DNA of 64,000 nucleotides from the NCBI GenBank assembly GCA_013115135.1, contig JABANP010000064.1, positions 62,001-126,000 of the forward strand, written 5' to 3'. A program made the translations under genes and the position numbers. The stretch is from Perkinsus olseni. Taxonomy: Eukaryota; Perkinsozoa; Perkinsida; Perkinsidae. The notes below the pieces were generated by a model. That model was not told where the DNA came from, ran no database searches, and was given only the letters and a program-made list of their open reading frames with translations. Shown one piece after another: positions 11,619 to 22,983 of the stretch. Within the stretch, counting starts at the first letter, position 1. Each line of letters opens with the position of its first letter.

Positions 11619-14600
11619 TCACGCCCTAGCATCGACATGAGGACTCGTCACGCTCGAACGACGTCTTCTCGTGTTTCCCGAGAAGCTCGCATCAGTGTAG
11701 CTACTGTAGGCACTGGAGCTAGCTCGTCTGCGGTTGTTGGGTACAGACAGACCGTTCTTGGGAGGGGCTTTGCCAAGACCAGGGACGTTGATGCGACCTG
11801 CTCGCTGGAGCTTCTCGATCATATACCATCCATAGGTGAACTTCTTCAGGACCTGCCCAGCGACAATATAAATACCAACTAGACTTTGAATCGCCAATTA
11901 TTTTGCATACTGCTATCACTCCGAAAACAAGGATGCTCTACATTACAAACAGAAACGCGAAAATCCAAACCGCTAACAAAAAAACTATAACTGGCGAACT
12001 GACCGAGGAGTATCATCAGCTACAAGAGTCAACCGGCGGTTCTTAGTCGATGAAAAGTTTTCATTGAAAACCGATTCACTTGTACACTATACAACGTAAC
12101 TTCCGAGAACAATCATAACCTACGGAAGTCGATCGACACTGCCGAGGCGCAAAACCGGTGAAGGAGAGGAGAATCTTACTTCGACATTATCCTCGACCAG
12201 TCTTCGGACTACCTTGACCTCCGGCATCTCTCGTTCGTCATGGTTGAGTATGCGTCCAACGACGTAGTTGGCGTATCGGTCCTTCATCATACTCACGATT
12301 GGACAGGAGGCAGGAACTCCTGCTGTTACTGGTGTTAACAGGACTGACAAGGACGATGATACTGATGAAAACGCACCACGAATCAGGCACGAAAACGACA
12401 TCCGAACGAACAGCTATAACGACGAATGCGAGCAGTTGTTTCAGAAGATCCCATCGCAAAGGCGTTCCTCTCGCGACTTCAAGCAAAACCAGAGTCAATT
12501 TATAACAACCGCAAAAAGACTTTTTCTTGCCAACTAGTGAACGCCAAAGGCGCGAGACGAAAAAATCGAAATCGCCATCATGACGACCTTCACTCACCCT
12601 TGACCAGAGCCCGCTTGTCATCGATATCGCAGCACTCCAGAGACTTCTCCACCACATTCGAGCCGAACTTGTTTGAGCACAAATCGCCGACGAAAGGGAG
12701 CAGAAAGTCCTGAAGCAAATTCAACAGAGATGACCATCATCAGCACTACGGGGAAGAAGAGGCGAGCGTCCTTACGTGAGCGATAATATGACGGTCCTCT
12801 GGTCGGCCAAACTGTATCGAGTGCTGAACAACGTAGTTACCAAACTGGTCATTCACAAGCATACGCCGCTCCGACGCGTCACTGGTCTGAAAAAAATATG
12901 ACATAATTATCAAAGCAAGAACAGAGATACCGGAGGGCCTCCTTCCGCCACTAATCACGAACATTTTGACGTCAACACCATCGTATCAAGGAAGGCTGCG
13001 ACGTTACGAGAAAACTCAAGAGCTCTAATGGACGAGAACGCTATGGCGAGCCCGTCCGACCTACCCCATAAACCACCGCGTCAAGAATCGGTATCTTCTG
13101 TTTCATATCGCACTTCTGTAAGAGTCGCTGTAATACACGGCAACCGTAACAATGCACCGCCAGGCGGAGGACGTGGGACGCAGTATGGGCCGACTGAAAG
13201 AAAGGGGGACAAGAATACTCACAAACTACCTCACAGACTACAGGAAAACTATAGCAGAAAAATGCAATACTAGAGGAAATGAAATTTCGGATAACTAACA
13301 ACTAACTTGGACAGAAAAAGACGAAAATTTACAAACTACACGAACACACCTTTCCGAACCCCGTTAATACTAGACTCTAGCGGAGCCTCGAGAACGACAA
13401 GTACCACGGAAAGCCGAACACGAGCAGAATGGTTGTCGATAAGAAGCTGCCCAATATCACTACCTTGCTGGTGGCATCATCTTTTCCCACCAGCGCATCC
13501 ACTATGAACTGAACCTCCTCACTCGGCAAGCACTCGATAAACTTCTGCATAACATGATTGCCGTTAACGTCAGCGCACAACTCCAGGACGTGAGGACCAG
13601 TACCAGCAGCCAGGAAACGACAGTCTTGTACCGACCCAACCTGATATACGCGAGCTCTTGGTTAAAAACGAAGAGCATTCTGCAAAGAGCGCCTCAGCGA
13701 AAACAACGAGGAAAAATTCCGAACAGAACGCAGTTGTCAGCGACCACCCTGAAGCAAGGCGAACACGACGCGTCTTCACGATACCATAAATCGGCGAAAA
13801 CAACGCTAGAAGCCCCTAACCGACCTCGATAGCCTTCTGTATGACTCGACAACCATGCGTGTGCATTGACAGCGGCACGACATTAGGCGCCAACTGTTCC
13901 CTGATTATCAGTGAACGCTCTTCCTCAGTTGCACTCTCCATGTACTCCTGTACTCGAGCTGAGATGAAACCAGAGATGAGATCACAACAAGACTGTAGCC
14001 CAAGGGAGACTCACCAGAGCCCTTCGCCTCTCGGGACATTCTCACAACATCGGATATAGGACTGTTACCGTTAGCCGAACCCGACGTTGATCGGCGTTCG
14101 AATTCAAAACCTGACAAGGTACCATATCGAAGATCTACGGGAAACCTATTCACTTACTTGAGGATGATCTTCGGCCACTACGACCCGGATTACAACCATC
14201 CTCGACGACACCGGGCAGCTGCAAACTGCCAGCAGATCCGCTCAGACCACCACCGACACCTACACGCCAGGGGACAATCGAGAAAGGAGAACCGTGAAAA
14301 TCAGCTACTTACCGTTGGAGGAGCCGCCGGCGAATTTTGGGGAAGGCGCATCGCCAAGAAGCCCATTGGTGTATCGATCGATCGCAGACGTGTCGATCAT
14401 AGACGACGCCAACTTCGCGGGTGCAGAAGTAGGAGCGCCCGATCTGCTACTACTGTTGCTACTCGGAATAGAGTAGGTCATTGTAGAAGGAGATGAGAAC
14501 GGATCATCATGATGTATCTAAGGTCGTAGATAGCAAGATACAAAACAGCTCAAGTTCTTACATTGATGCTAGGAAGCCGTTCTCGAGGCGACTCGACAGT

Positions 14601-15397
14601 CAATTTGCTCTCTTCCGTGAGCCGCGACGATTGGGTGTCCCCGAGACCTTCGGCAGCAAGGAGATCTCCGAAGTCGATGTGGCCCGCATTTCTTGTCAAT
14701 TCTTGGACAAGCATAGAGGCCGAGTTAATTTCATCAATAGTGTACGGTGATGACAGGCTACCTGAAGGGAAAGGAGCACACGAGTCAACAAAATTCCACT
14801 GAAACTTGTAGGTGTTAAAAGATACTCAAACTATCTGAGGATTCGCAAACAATCTATGGATTCGTAAATTCCGAGACTAAAGATATCAAATTAAGTGTAA
14901 AATCCAAAATGTAAATGAAAAACCCCTTTACGGAAACTAATGAAGGAGACAGAGTTTACGACGCAGGGAAGTGGTCCCCCTGAGGACGCTAGACAGAATA
15001 GCGACTTACCATGGTCTTCACCTCGAGCTAGACTCATGGCCAGTAGAACCCCTTTAGGGAGATGTACAGTGAGGATGTCCGTACCGATGTATACCTGAAC
15101 GAAGCATAAGGACAAGTATGGAACCGCTAAGTACAGTGGACCTACCTGGGCAGGTTCAGTATCCCCTTCTGCGGATACATAACCGCTAGACGACAAGCCA
15201 GGCGGAGGAGCGATGGTCGGATTGACAGGCGGAGTCCCCGGCGGCTCCGAACCGAAAACAGATACCGGCAAATGATCGATATCGCTATTGCTAGTTGTGG
15301 TCAAATCGGCGGCAAAGGAGTCCACCTCCTCCTTGTCGTGGTGGTGAGTTGTGTCGAAAATACTATTTCCGATTGGTGATGATGTAGTGGACGTCAT
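11619..15397 (-). CDS. Pumilio/PUF-family RNA-binding protein, multi-exon
   Basis: PUF proteins bind UGUA-type motifs in mRNA 3' untranslated regions and repress translation or promote decay. The start ATG at 15397 opens MTSTTSSPIGNSIF. The N-terminal third is low-complexity (Ser, Thr, Pro), as is usual for the family. PUF repeats follow in order: HTHGCRVIQKAIEV (about 13870-13830), CADVNGNHVMQKFIECLPS (about 13580-13520), CYGCRVLQRLLQKCDMKQK (about 13160-13100), NDQFGNYVVQHSIQF (about 12860-12810), DRYANYVVGRIL (about 12285-12250), and a last degenerate repeat, FTYGWYMIEKLQRA (about 11845-11805). The repeats show the usual base-contacting positions (NxxxQ, CRxxQ). The C-terminus is basic and Ser/Arg-rich (TRRRRSS) and ends at TGA 11621-11619. 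Exons are separated by short introns. No frame breaks were noticed, but I did not join every exon. Confidence 0.9.
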
Positions 15398-16155
15398 AGT
15401 AGATGGTGATGTTGATAGTTTCTTGTGAAGAGAGGACTTGATATCTAGATAAAACTTCAAATAAAATCTGCCAACGATTGATGATTACTTCTAAGTTAAG
15501 ACGATCAACACAATTCCCCTCTCAGGGAGCCTTTGAGAAGCCTTCTAGCTAGGCTCAAATACTCGGCACAAAAAGTACTTCAATCGACTGCCGTCTACTA
15601 GCGAATCCAGCAGCTTCTTCAGGCCCTGACGGTCTTGCGCTGTTAACAGCTTGAGGCACCTCGCCGTTTATCAAAATACAAGTGAGTTTCTTCACCACTG
15701 ATGCGGTATCGCGTGGGCGAGTTTATGAGCAACGAGTCCGAACAGAACTGATGACGGCCGTTGAGTTTTTCTAGCGATTTTCCGCTAGAAGACACGCAAA
15801 AGATCGGTCCCGGAAAAAAATGTCGACACCTCGTCTTGCGGCAGTGAACGCTTGAAATGCGTTGAGAATTTAATCGGACAATTCGGAAGAAGTCCAACGA
15901 AAAATTACCTTTCGTACAGCACAACCTTAGCGGAGCGAAGCATGCGGGCGTGACCGGAAGATGCACGCAAGCTCACGTATTTCACCAGGACCATTGTGCG
16001 TTTACGGGGAGGGTATCTTGCTGAGGGGAGCAGTATTGTCGAAGAGTGCTCATGGGCTCATCTGAACGTGTTTTACGCTTTCTCCGAGTGTTTTGTGCGA
16101 CTTGCACGCGAAAGGCTTTTCAATTTATCGGCAACCTATAGAAGAGCCGCAGTAA
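15398..16155. promoter_or_regulatory. Shared 5' region between divergent PUF and SDR genes
   Basis: This 758-bp gap separates two divergent start codons, so it should hold both promoters, possibly one bidirectional promoter. No TATA-like element stands out. The motif AGCGGAGCGAAGC lies at 15929-15941. A long minus-strand open frame across 15643-15966 shows no recognisable protein features. Confidence 0.4.
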
Positions 16156-17103
16156 ATGTCAGTGGATCTGCCCAACTCTGAGTCCCCTCCTCTGGCTGTC
16201 GTCACCGGGGCTACTGCCGGTATTGGTCTAGAGGTTTGCAAGAAGCTTCTCGAGTCGGGTTGGAAGGTGGTGGTCGGTGCCCGAGACGTCGCCAAGGCGG
16301 AAAAGGCTTTCGGGAGCTCGGTGGAAATCATCCAACTCGACCTCGCGAGTTTTGAGTCTGTACACGCTTTTGCGAGCGAGTGCAGCAAAAGTTTTCTCGA
16401 ATCGACCGCCTTGTCCTCAACGGCGGTGTCATGCAACGTAACGCATCTCTGACGAAAGACAAGCTCGATGAGATCTGGCAAGTGAACTTCTTCTCGAACG
16501 TCCTGCTAATGACGCTGTTGTTGCCGACTTTGAAGAAGAGTAAAGATTCCGCTGTGATAGTCACGAACTCGAGTGCTCATCAGTGGGGCAGGGAGGCCGA
16601 TACGCTTGAAAGGATAACTAACTGTGAAAGTCAGGGCAGCTCTTATATTTACCCAAGCTACTGCTCTAGCAAGCTAGCGATGCTAGCCTTCGGGTCGGAG
16701 TTCAGCAAGCGAACACACTGCAGGGTGGTTCAGTGCCACCCAGGTGTTGTGAAAACGGACCTCTTCACCCAGCAGCCATGGTTCATCAGACTCAGTGTCA
16801 ACTTCGCTGGTCTCTCTGCGAAGGAAGGAGCGTTGCCGATTTATGCGGCCTGTGTCGATCCGGAAGCCCAGGGGTTATCTTGCACCACCGTCGGTTGCCA
16901 GCAAGTGGTGGAAGAGACTACGGGGTGTCACCAAGGAGCCAACGGCTGCGGACTTTCACGCTCAGAGTTCGAAAACTAGTCGAGATCCCCAGTTTTGGAG
17001 TAAGGTCTGGCAGAAGACTTGCGAGGTTATGCCCAACCACGTGAGCAAGGAGACCTGGGAAGAAGCGCTGAAGAACATCGAAACTCATGCAGATGGTTTA
17101 TGA
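16156..17103 (+). CDS. Short-chain dehydrogenase/reductase with two frame breaks
   Basis: The protein is a classical SDR of the retinol-dehydrogenase/WWOX style, an NAD(P)H-dependent oxidoreductase of unknown substrate. Visible motifs are the cofactor loop TGATAGIG (residues about 18-25), NGGV (in place of the common NAGV), the catalytic Ser in NSSAHQWG, the catalytic YCSSK and the later CHPGVVKTDL. The frame changes twice with no room for introns. Near 16392 one base is missing (FASECSKSF into SRIDRLVLNGG, inside a T run). Near 16876 there is one extra base (DPEAQG into YLAPPSVASKWW). The two offset each other, so the true product would be about 315 residues, normal for the family. All motifs are kept, so assembly errors are more likely than a dead gene. 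No introns were seen, unlike most neighbours. Confidence 0.85.
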
Positions 17104-17326
17104 TGAACTTACACACACTTAACAATTTTTCGGCGGGTCGCCTTGCCCAGCATTAATGTCCTCGTTTTATTGCGACGTCTCATTCGCTGTTGAGGAGTAC
17201 AGCTTCTTTTTATACATCTTCTGGTCGTCAGGCTTCGTCCATCAACCAGCGTTGTTGAGCTGTGGTGACCACGGTGTGGTCTGGAGTCTGACATGCATTC
17301 TAGTCAGGTTGGCAATACTTTCAACC

Positions 17327-18670
17327 ATGTCACACCTTCTTGGCCTTCTCTTTACAGTCGCTCTCCTCTACTTCCTTTTTCAGAGTAGTGTCTGGACTGT
17401 TCTCCAACCGCACGAGCACCGTCTCCGAGGCCTGCCAGTGCCGCCCTCTGGTTTGCTTGGCCTCGTGGGCAGTCCGAACTACTGGAAGCTCGATGAGGGT
17501 CGTGATATTCTCAAGTCTCGAGTGACGGAAGCAGCTGCTTCCCTCGGTGCTGTTGTTGGTGATCTTGGCGAACCACGTGACTTCCGGGCCAATACTACCA
17601 CTCGAGCTGTCATGGCCTTCCTACCCACTACCCCTCCTCCGCACTTCCGTCGTGAACTGCGAGCGTTGTATCTGTCGTGGATCTTTATGAGGTTCAGCGA
17701 ATCTGATCACATCCGGACTGACCTCGTTATTTTCACTGCTGAAGAGGGAAAGCAGCTCGCAAAAGGCATAGGATGCTCTAGCGAGCCGCGTCGTACAGCT
17801 GAGGAGGCCAGCCGCTGCATCATTGTGGATTATGTCCCCTTAGAAGACCGACTCACACCGCATGGTGAGCCCGATGACCCCTTGCGTGACTACACTGCCT
17901 ACGTTGACTGCATGCTCACTATTGCGGAATACCAGGGCTACGAATACGACTATGTCCTTCGTACAGACCTCGATACCTTCCTCATGCCCGGCTTCGCCGA
18001 TTGGATTCCCAAGAGTCGCAACCAGCTCGTTGTTGGCTGGGGAGGCTATTCAAGCAAGAACGCCGAACTTCACCTTAAGTACGTCACGGAAACGCTCGGC
18101 CTCCGAGACAAGGGCTTGACGAGCCTCGGCAGTACTTGGTATGGTAACCTGCGGTTGTTTAAAGCATCTGCTAATCTTACCCTGGCCGTGATTAGATGGC
18201 TCCTGACGCAAGAGTTCTCCGAGTTTGAGAAGTGCTGTTCGGGAGTAAAGAGCTGGCCGCACTGGCATCGCGCTGTTGCTCTACTCTACGGCGGGCACGT
18301 GGCCCTCAACCATATCGGCGATAACGTGCTCATCTCTGGTGCCGAGAATGGCTTCATGGACTTTCAGTCAGTGAAGACTGAGCCAATTACGAATAAGCAG
18401 ATAAAACACGTTCACTGCTGGCACACTCGAGAGCTATTCTCCAAGTTTGAGTTCCACGAGGGTGCGTACGATCAACTTGACTTGACACCGTTTCTAGATA
18501 TGTCTACTACTCGCGATTACGTAGTCACCTTAGCTGTTTCCAGTGTTCGCCTATCAGATAGCGAGTTGGCGAACCTTTCAAGTAACACAGACCTTCTCCG
18601 GAACAGGAGCTCCTGGTTGAGACTTCCTGACCGGAATGCTAGTAATGGTGTGAAGATATATGTTGAGTAG
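17327..18670 (+). CDS. DUF7164-like type II membrane protein, glycosyltransferase-like (copy 1)
   Basis: I chose the ATG at 17327 because it opens an uncharged signal-anchor, MSHLLGLLFTVALLYFLFQ, that fits a type II membrane protein of the secretory pathway. An in-frame upstream start (17156) would place this helix internally. The 447-residue product has a luminal domain with VLRTDLDTFLMPGF, a DxD-type motif like the metal and sugar-nucleotide site of GT-A glycosyltransferases, and several NxT/NxS sites. A cluster of conserved-looking Cys, His and Trp follows (FEKCCSGVKSWPHWHRAV, HVHCWHTRE). I recall DUF7164 as a similar family in Perkinsus and algae. The glycosyltransferase role is an inference from the DxD motif alone. 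The gene is intronless and has a near-identical 3' half in the copy 1.8 kb downstream. Confidence 0.7.
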   Translation: MSHLLGLLFTVALLYFLFQSSVWTVLQPHEHRLRGLPVPPSGLLGLVGSPNYWKLDEGRDILKSRVTEAAASLGAVVGDLGEPRDFRANTTTRAVMAFLPTTPPPHFRRELRALYLSWIFMRFSESDHIRTDLVIFTAEEGKQLAKGIGCSSEPRRTAEEASRCIIVDYVPLEDRLTPHGEPDDPLRDYTAYVDCMLTIAEYQGYEYDYVLRTDLDTFLMPGFADWIPKSRNQLVVGWGGYSSKNAELHLKYVTETLGLRDKGLTSLGSTWYGNLRLFKASANLTLAVIRWLLTQEFSEFEKCCSGVKSWPHWHRAVALLYGGHVALNHIGDNVLISGAENGFMDFQSVKTEPITNKQIKHVHCWHTRELFSKFEFHEGAYDQLDLTPFLDMSTTRDYVVTLAVSSVRLSDSELANLSSNTDLLRNRSSWLRLPDRNASNGVKIYVE

Positions 18671-19832
18671 GGCATGTACTGTGGATCTACACTAGATTTT
18701 TGTGACTCAGTAGAGGCGGCAACCGAGTCGCCTTCCCTTGGTCCGTTTTCAACGACCATTTTATGACCACCAGATGTCTCTCTGGCTGATCGCAGGTGAG
18801 TCCTCTTTCACGGGAACTATTTGACATTGCACCTGTTTGATTTTTTCTTACAGACCTTCTACCGTACACTTTCTACTTACATTGGCGAATTTCGTCTCTG
18901 ACAAAGAAACATTGTGTTATGCAGTATCTCTGTCAAGAGTTTCGAGGCATACAAGTTGCGAACGCGCTGGTCAGAATGATATTGGCAGCCCCGCGTTTAC
19001 TTCCCTGTCCGCGACTTCATACTGGAGTTATCGTCTGATACGAGATATCTCCCACGGGTGGTTTTAAGTGATCAAGAGCAATAGCTCCACGATCGAAGTT
19101 GAAGAACACGTCGGCGTTTATGAAGAATCATCAGCAAATTCCGTTACGTGTAGGCGGGTGAGGTGCCAACTCGGAGGACGGTCATGATGACCTGTTCTTT
19201 GAGAGCACGAGCTAATCAACAAGCATCGGTACAAGGACTCAACTCCGCATTATTCGTCGGATTCACTGTTGATCGACCTGTCTCGGAGAGGTCTTCGAAG
19301 CGCACAGGCAGTACGACAAAACGGTTGAGAAGGCAAAGTTAGAGTGCCATAGCTCCGCTGAACACCGACTGACGAATTAATTCACGTGAAACTTTAACGC
19401 ATGAGCTGAAAGTGGGGTATGGTAGATTTCTCCCGCACTAGTCTAAGAACAACGTCCTTCATTTTTTTCATTCCACCTCAGCGGGTGCAGAGTAGTCCGA
19501 GCAAAGTATTCGCTTTTCGTTCTCTCGTTTGTGTGTTCTCAATCATGGGCCACTCTTCAGCGGCTGCGTATTCCCAAACTGCCTCCACCGCTGTGATTAG
19601 AAGGGCTTTCTAGGCCTCACACGTCGTAATCGTCGCCCGCCCTATCGGTCGTTTCATTCTGACGGATATCACAGGCGCTTGCGTGTTGATGCGGTGTTCA
19701 ACGTGGCCAAATCTTTGGTATGGTAAGTCAACCGTCCCTCGGCGCGTCGGAATCCGTTCTGAGAGCGACCGCATGGATTGCCCGCGAAAATCCACTGAGT
19801 GTGCGACCGTCAGGTTTCTTAGTTCAGCGATT
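18671..19832. other. Intergenic gap between tandem copies
   Basis: No gene could be supported. The similarity between the two neighbouring copies ends abruptly within about 6 bases of the copy 1 stop codon, so this spacer is not part of the duplicated unit. Confidence 0.5.
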
Positions 19833-21301
19833 ATGCCAAACCTCTTCGCCGTCTTCGGCGCTGTCAGTTTCCTCTGCTTCCTCTTCCAGGGCAGCTTCTG
19901 GGCCGTCTTCCAACCGTGCGAGAGACGCTTCCGAGGCACACCGATGGTCGCTGCTCGGCTCAACTCGTCGGCCTACCCGTATCGAACCAAGCTCACATCG
20001 AACACAACAAGAAATCTTCCTGTTGTACTCACCAGCGATCGAGGGGGCGCTTCCACCACTAAGTCGCCTCCGACCTCTAGTCTGCTTGGCCTCGTGGGCA
20101 GTGCGAACTATTGGCAGCTCGACGAGGGCTCGAGATATTCTCAAGTCTCGAGTGACTGGAGCAGCTGCTTCCCTCGATGCTGTTGTTGGTGATCTTGGCG
20201 AACCACTTGACTTCCGGGCCAATACTACCACTCGAGCTGTCATGGCCTTCCTACCTGCTACGCCTCCCCTCCGCTTTCCGTCGAGAACTCAGGGCTCTCT
20301 TCCTGTCATGGTTATTCGTCAGGTTGAGCGAATTTGCTCGTCTCCGTACTGACTTCGTCATTTTCACCACTGGCAAAGGGAAGGAGTTTGCACGAAGATT
20401 AGGGTGCACTAATGAGCCACGCACGTTCGCTAAGGAGCCCAGTCGCTGCATCATTGTGGATTATGTCCCCTTAGAAGACCGACTCGCACCGCATGGTGAG
20501 CCCGATGACCCCTTGCGTGACTACACTGCCTACGTTGACTGCATGCTCACCATTGCGGAATACCAGGGCTACGAGTACGACTATGTCCTTCGTACAGACC
20601 TCGATGCCTTCCTCATGCCCGGCTTCGCCGATTGGACTCCCAAGAGTCGCAACCAGCTCGTTGTTGGCTGGGGAGGCTATTCAAGCAAGAACGCCGAACT
20701 TCACCTCAAGTACGTCACGGAAACGCTCGGCCTCCGAGACAAGGGCTTGACGAGCCTCGGCAGTACTTGGTATGGTAACCTGCGGTTGTTCAAAGCATCT
20801 GCTAATCTCACCCTGGCCGTGATTAGATGGCTCCTCACGCAAGAGTTCTCCGAGTTTGAGAAGTGCTGTTCGGGAGTAAAGAGTTGGCCGCACTGGCATC
20901 GCGCTGTTGCTCTACTCTACGGCGGACACGTGGCCCTCAACCATATCGGCGATAACGTGCTCATCTCTGGTGCCGAGAATGGCTTCATGGACTTTCAGTC
21001 AGTGAAGACTGAGCCAATTACGAATAAGCAGATAAAACACGTCCACTGCTGGCACACTCGAGAGCTATTCTCCAAGTTTGAGTTCCACGAGGGTGCGTAC
21101 GATCAACTTGACTTGACACCGTATCTAGATATGTCTACTACTCGCGATTACGTAGTCACCTTAGCTGTTTCCAGTGTTCGCCTATCAGATAGCGAGTTGG
21201 CGAAACTTTCACGGAGCACAGACCTTCTCCGGAACAGGAGCTCCTGGTTGAGACTTCCTTTACGAGATGCTAGTAATGGTGTGAAGATATATGTTGAGTA
21301 G
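19833..21301 (+). pseudogene. DUF7164-like type II membrane protein (copy 2), two frame breaks
   Basis: This is the tandem duplicate of copy 1. The ATG at 19833 opens a signal-anchor, MPNLFAVFGAVSFLCFLFQ. A stretch of about 45 Ser/Thr-rich codons not present in copy 1 follows before LLGLVGSANYWQLDEG. The frame then slips by one extra base near 20129 (GAGGGCTCG against GAGGGTCG in copy 1) and again near 20269 (a run of four C). After that the reading is open to the same C-terminus, VKIYVE, with the DxD segment VLRTDLDAFLMPGF intact. From about 20440 to 21300 it is roughly 97% identical to copy 1 by eye, while the block 20275-20440 is far more diverged. It may be functional if the indels are assembly errors. 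Confidence 0.7.
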
Positions 21302-22983
21302 GGCATCTACCGTCGATGTTTATATTCCAGTATGATTAGTGTGCAGCTAGCATTTGATCTGTAGATGAACAGCAAACGTGTTACTTGCTGACTGTAGGCG
21401 AGCCATACTCCCACGTGGAGGGCTTTTGATGACGCAGTTATTTTTCAAGAATCCTCGAGTACACTACATGTGAGCGACTCATTCTGTCTCCCAAGTCGAT
21501 GAGCTTTGTGTTACCGAGTAGCACTACCGAGTCTCAGGGCTCCGGGTCAAAATCTCGTGGGCTCGAAGTTCTTTGTCTCCTGCCTGGGCGTCGTCAGTGA
21601 CAGCTCTAGAATGGTTTTTGAGTTTCGTGGGCTAAGAGAGATTGATTTTCTGTCGGCTTGCAACTATGTTGTGACGTACTTGACTTCGAAAGGTGAGCTG
21701 AGGCTACTTTTGCGAGGAAGCACAATTCCCGGTGCCCATGCACCACGCGCAGGTCAGTGGGATGGCGAAGAAAATGCTCAAGTGGAGCCACTATGCTACG
21801 TAGCACGAGAATGGCGGTCGCACAAGTGAGGCTCTATGTCAGTATTCAAGTGCTGGCTGGAGCCCCAGGTGCTGCAGGCGCGTAGCATGATGGTCTCTTT
21901 ATTACACGTTACATTTTTTTCCTCACAGAGTGTTTCCCCGGGGTTCAATAAACTACAATAAACTCAGAATCCGCTGTAGATTTCACTTTCGCACGTGGTC
22001 TTCATCCGAGCTAGCGTCGCCGAAAGACTGCCCGTAGTACAGGAGCTTTTCGAGACGCTCGTAGATATCTTTCGATAGAGGTGAGTGTCAGAAATCCCCA
22101 CGTATTAAGGCGAAGAGTAACGGCATGACGAGGAGACTGAACTCAACCGAATTCAATGTTTCATCTTCCGGGGCGAGTGACTGATCGGCATAGTACCATG
22201 ACTTGAGCACCAGACGAAGCGACGAATGATCTGAAGCTCGAACTAGGAGCCGTGGCGAGGTTTGGAAAACTCGGTGAAGTGAGATACAACCGTTGTGGCT
22301 GAACAGCCAGTCCAACGCTCATAAGTCAGACTGACGAGCGCGGCGGGGTTCGGGTCTGATGGGTCGTGACAGATACAATGCCTGCATTGAGGCAGCTCAA
22401 TGGGGAAGGCGCTAGACGAGCATGAACACGGGCAGCTCTTGCGGCTACTGGCATGAATCTCTCCCATCTATGCACGTGATCCCCATCATCATCTTGATAC
22501 AAAATGAAGCTGATCCGAAATTATCATTGAGAACTGACTTTCCAGCCACTTCGGAGAAGATTCTATTCCTGTCGTTTTCGTTCCTGGCTTGCTCGATCTA
22601 ACTTGCTCTCTGCGAGCATCGACAACTCAAACCAGACGAGACAAGATAAGATAAGACAACTTGACGCGACAAGCGAAATCATGCAAATATGTTGATCATA
22701 CATGCAAAGAGGCAGTGCAGAGGCACACGGTCCCAGGGGCCATGGAACTGTGACCTGCCACTGCAATCTCAGAGGAAGCTACAGACTCCAGAGCAACGTG
22801 CCCCTGTTCTCTTGCAGTGAGGTTGCTTGTGTTTCCTCCACGACTCTGGGGATGCTATTTCCTTCACCACGAGGCTCCCAGGCGTCACGAGACCAATGAC
22901 CCCGCTATCGAGATCAATATGAACATCGTGGTCCACGAAGAAGGGTCTTCATAGAACAAACACATCCGAAGTGATGTTAATAT
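21302..22983. other. Intergenic gap
   Basis: No supportable gene was found. Part of 22700-22983 may be the decayed 3' end of protease copy A, but I could not align it by eye. Confidence 0.4.

Noticed and set aside
15643..15966. Minus-strand 107-codon open frame upstream of the PUF gene
   Set aside because: No recognisable motif, and it lies in a divergent promoter gap. Composition looks random.
16380..16980. Programmed -1 frameshift in the SDR gene
   Set aside because: AAAAGTTTTC is not a canonical X_XXY_YYZ slippery site in the reading frame, and a second opposite shift follows. An assembly indel in the T run is simpler.
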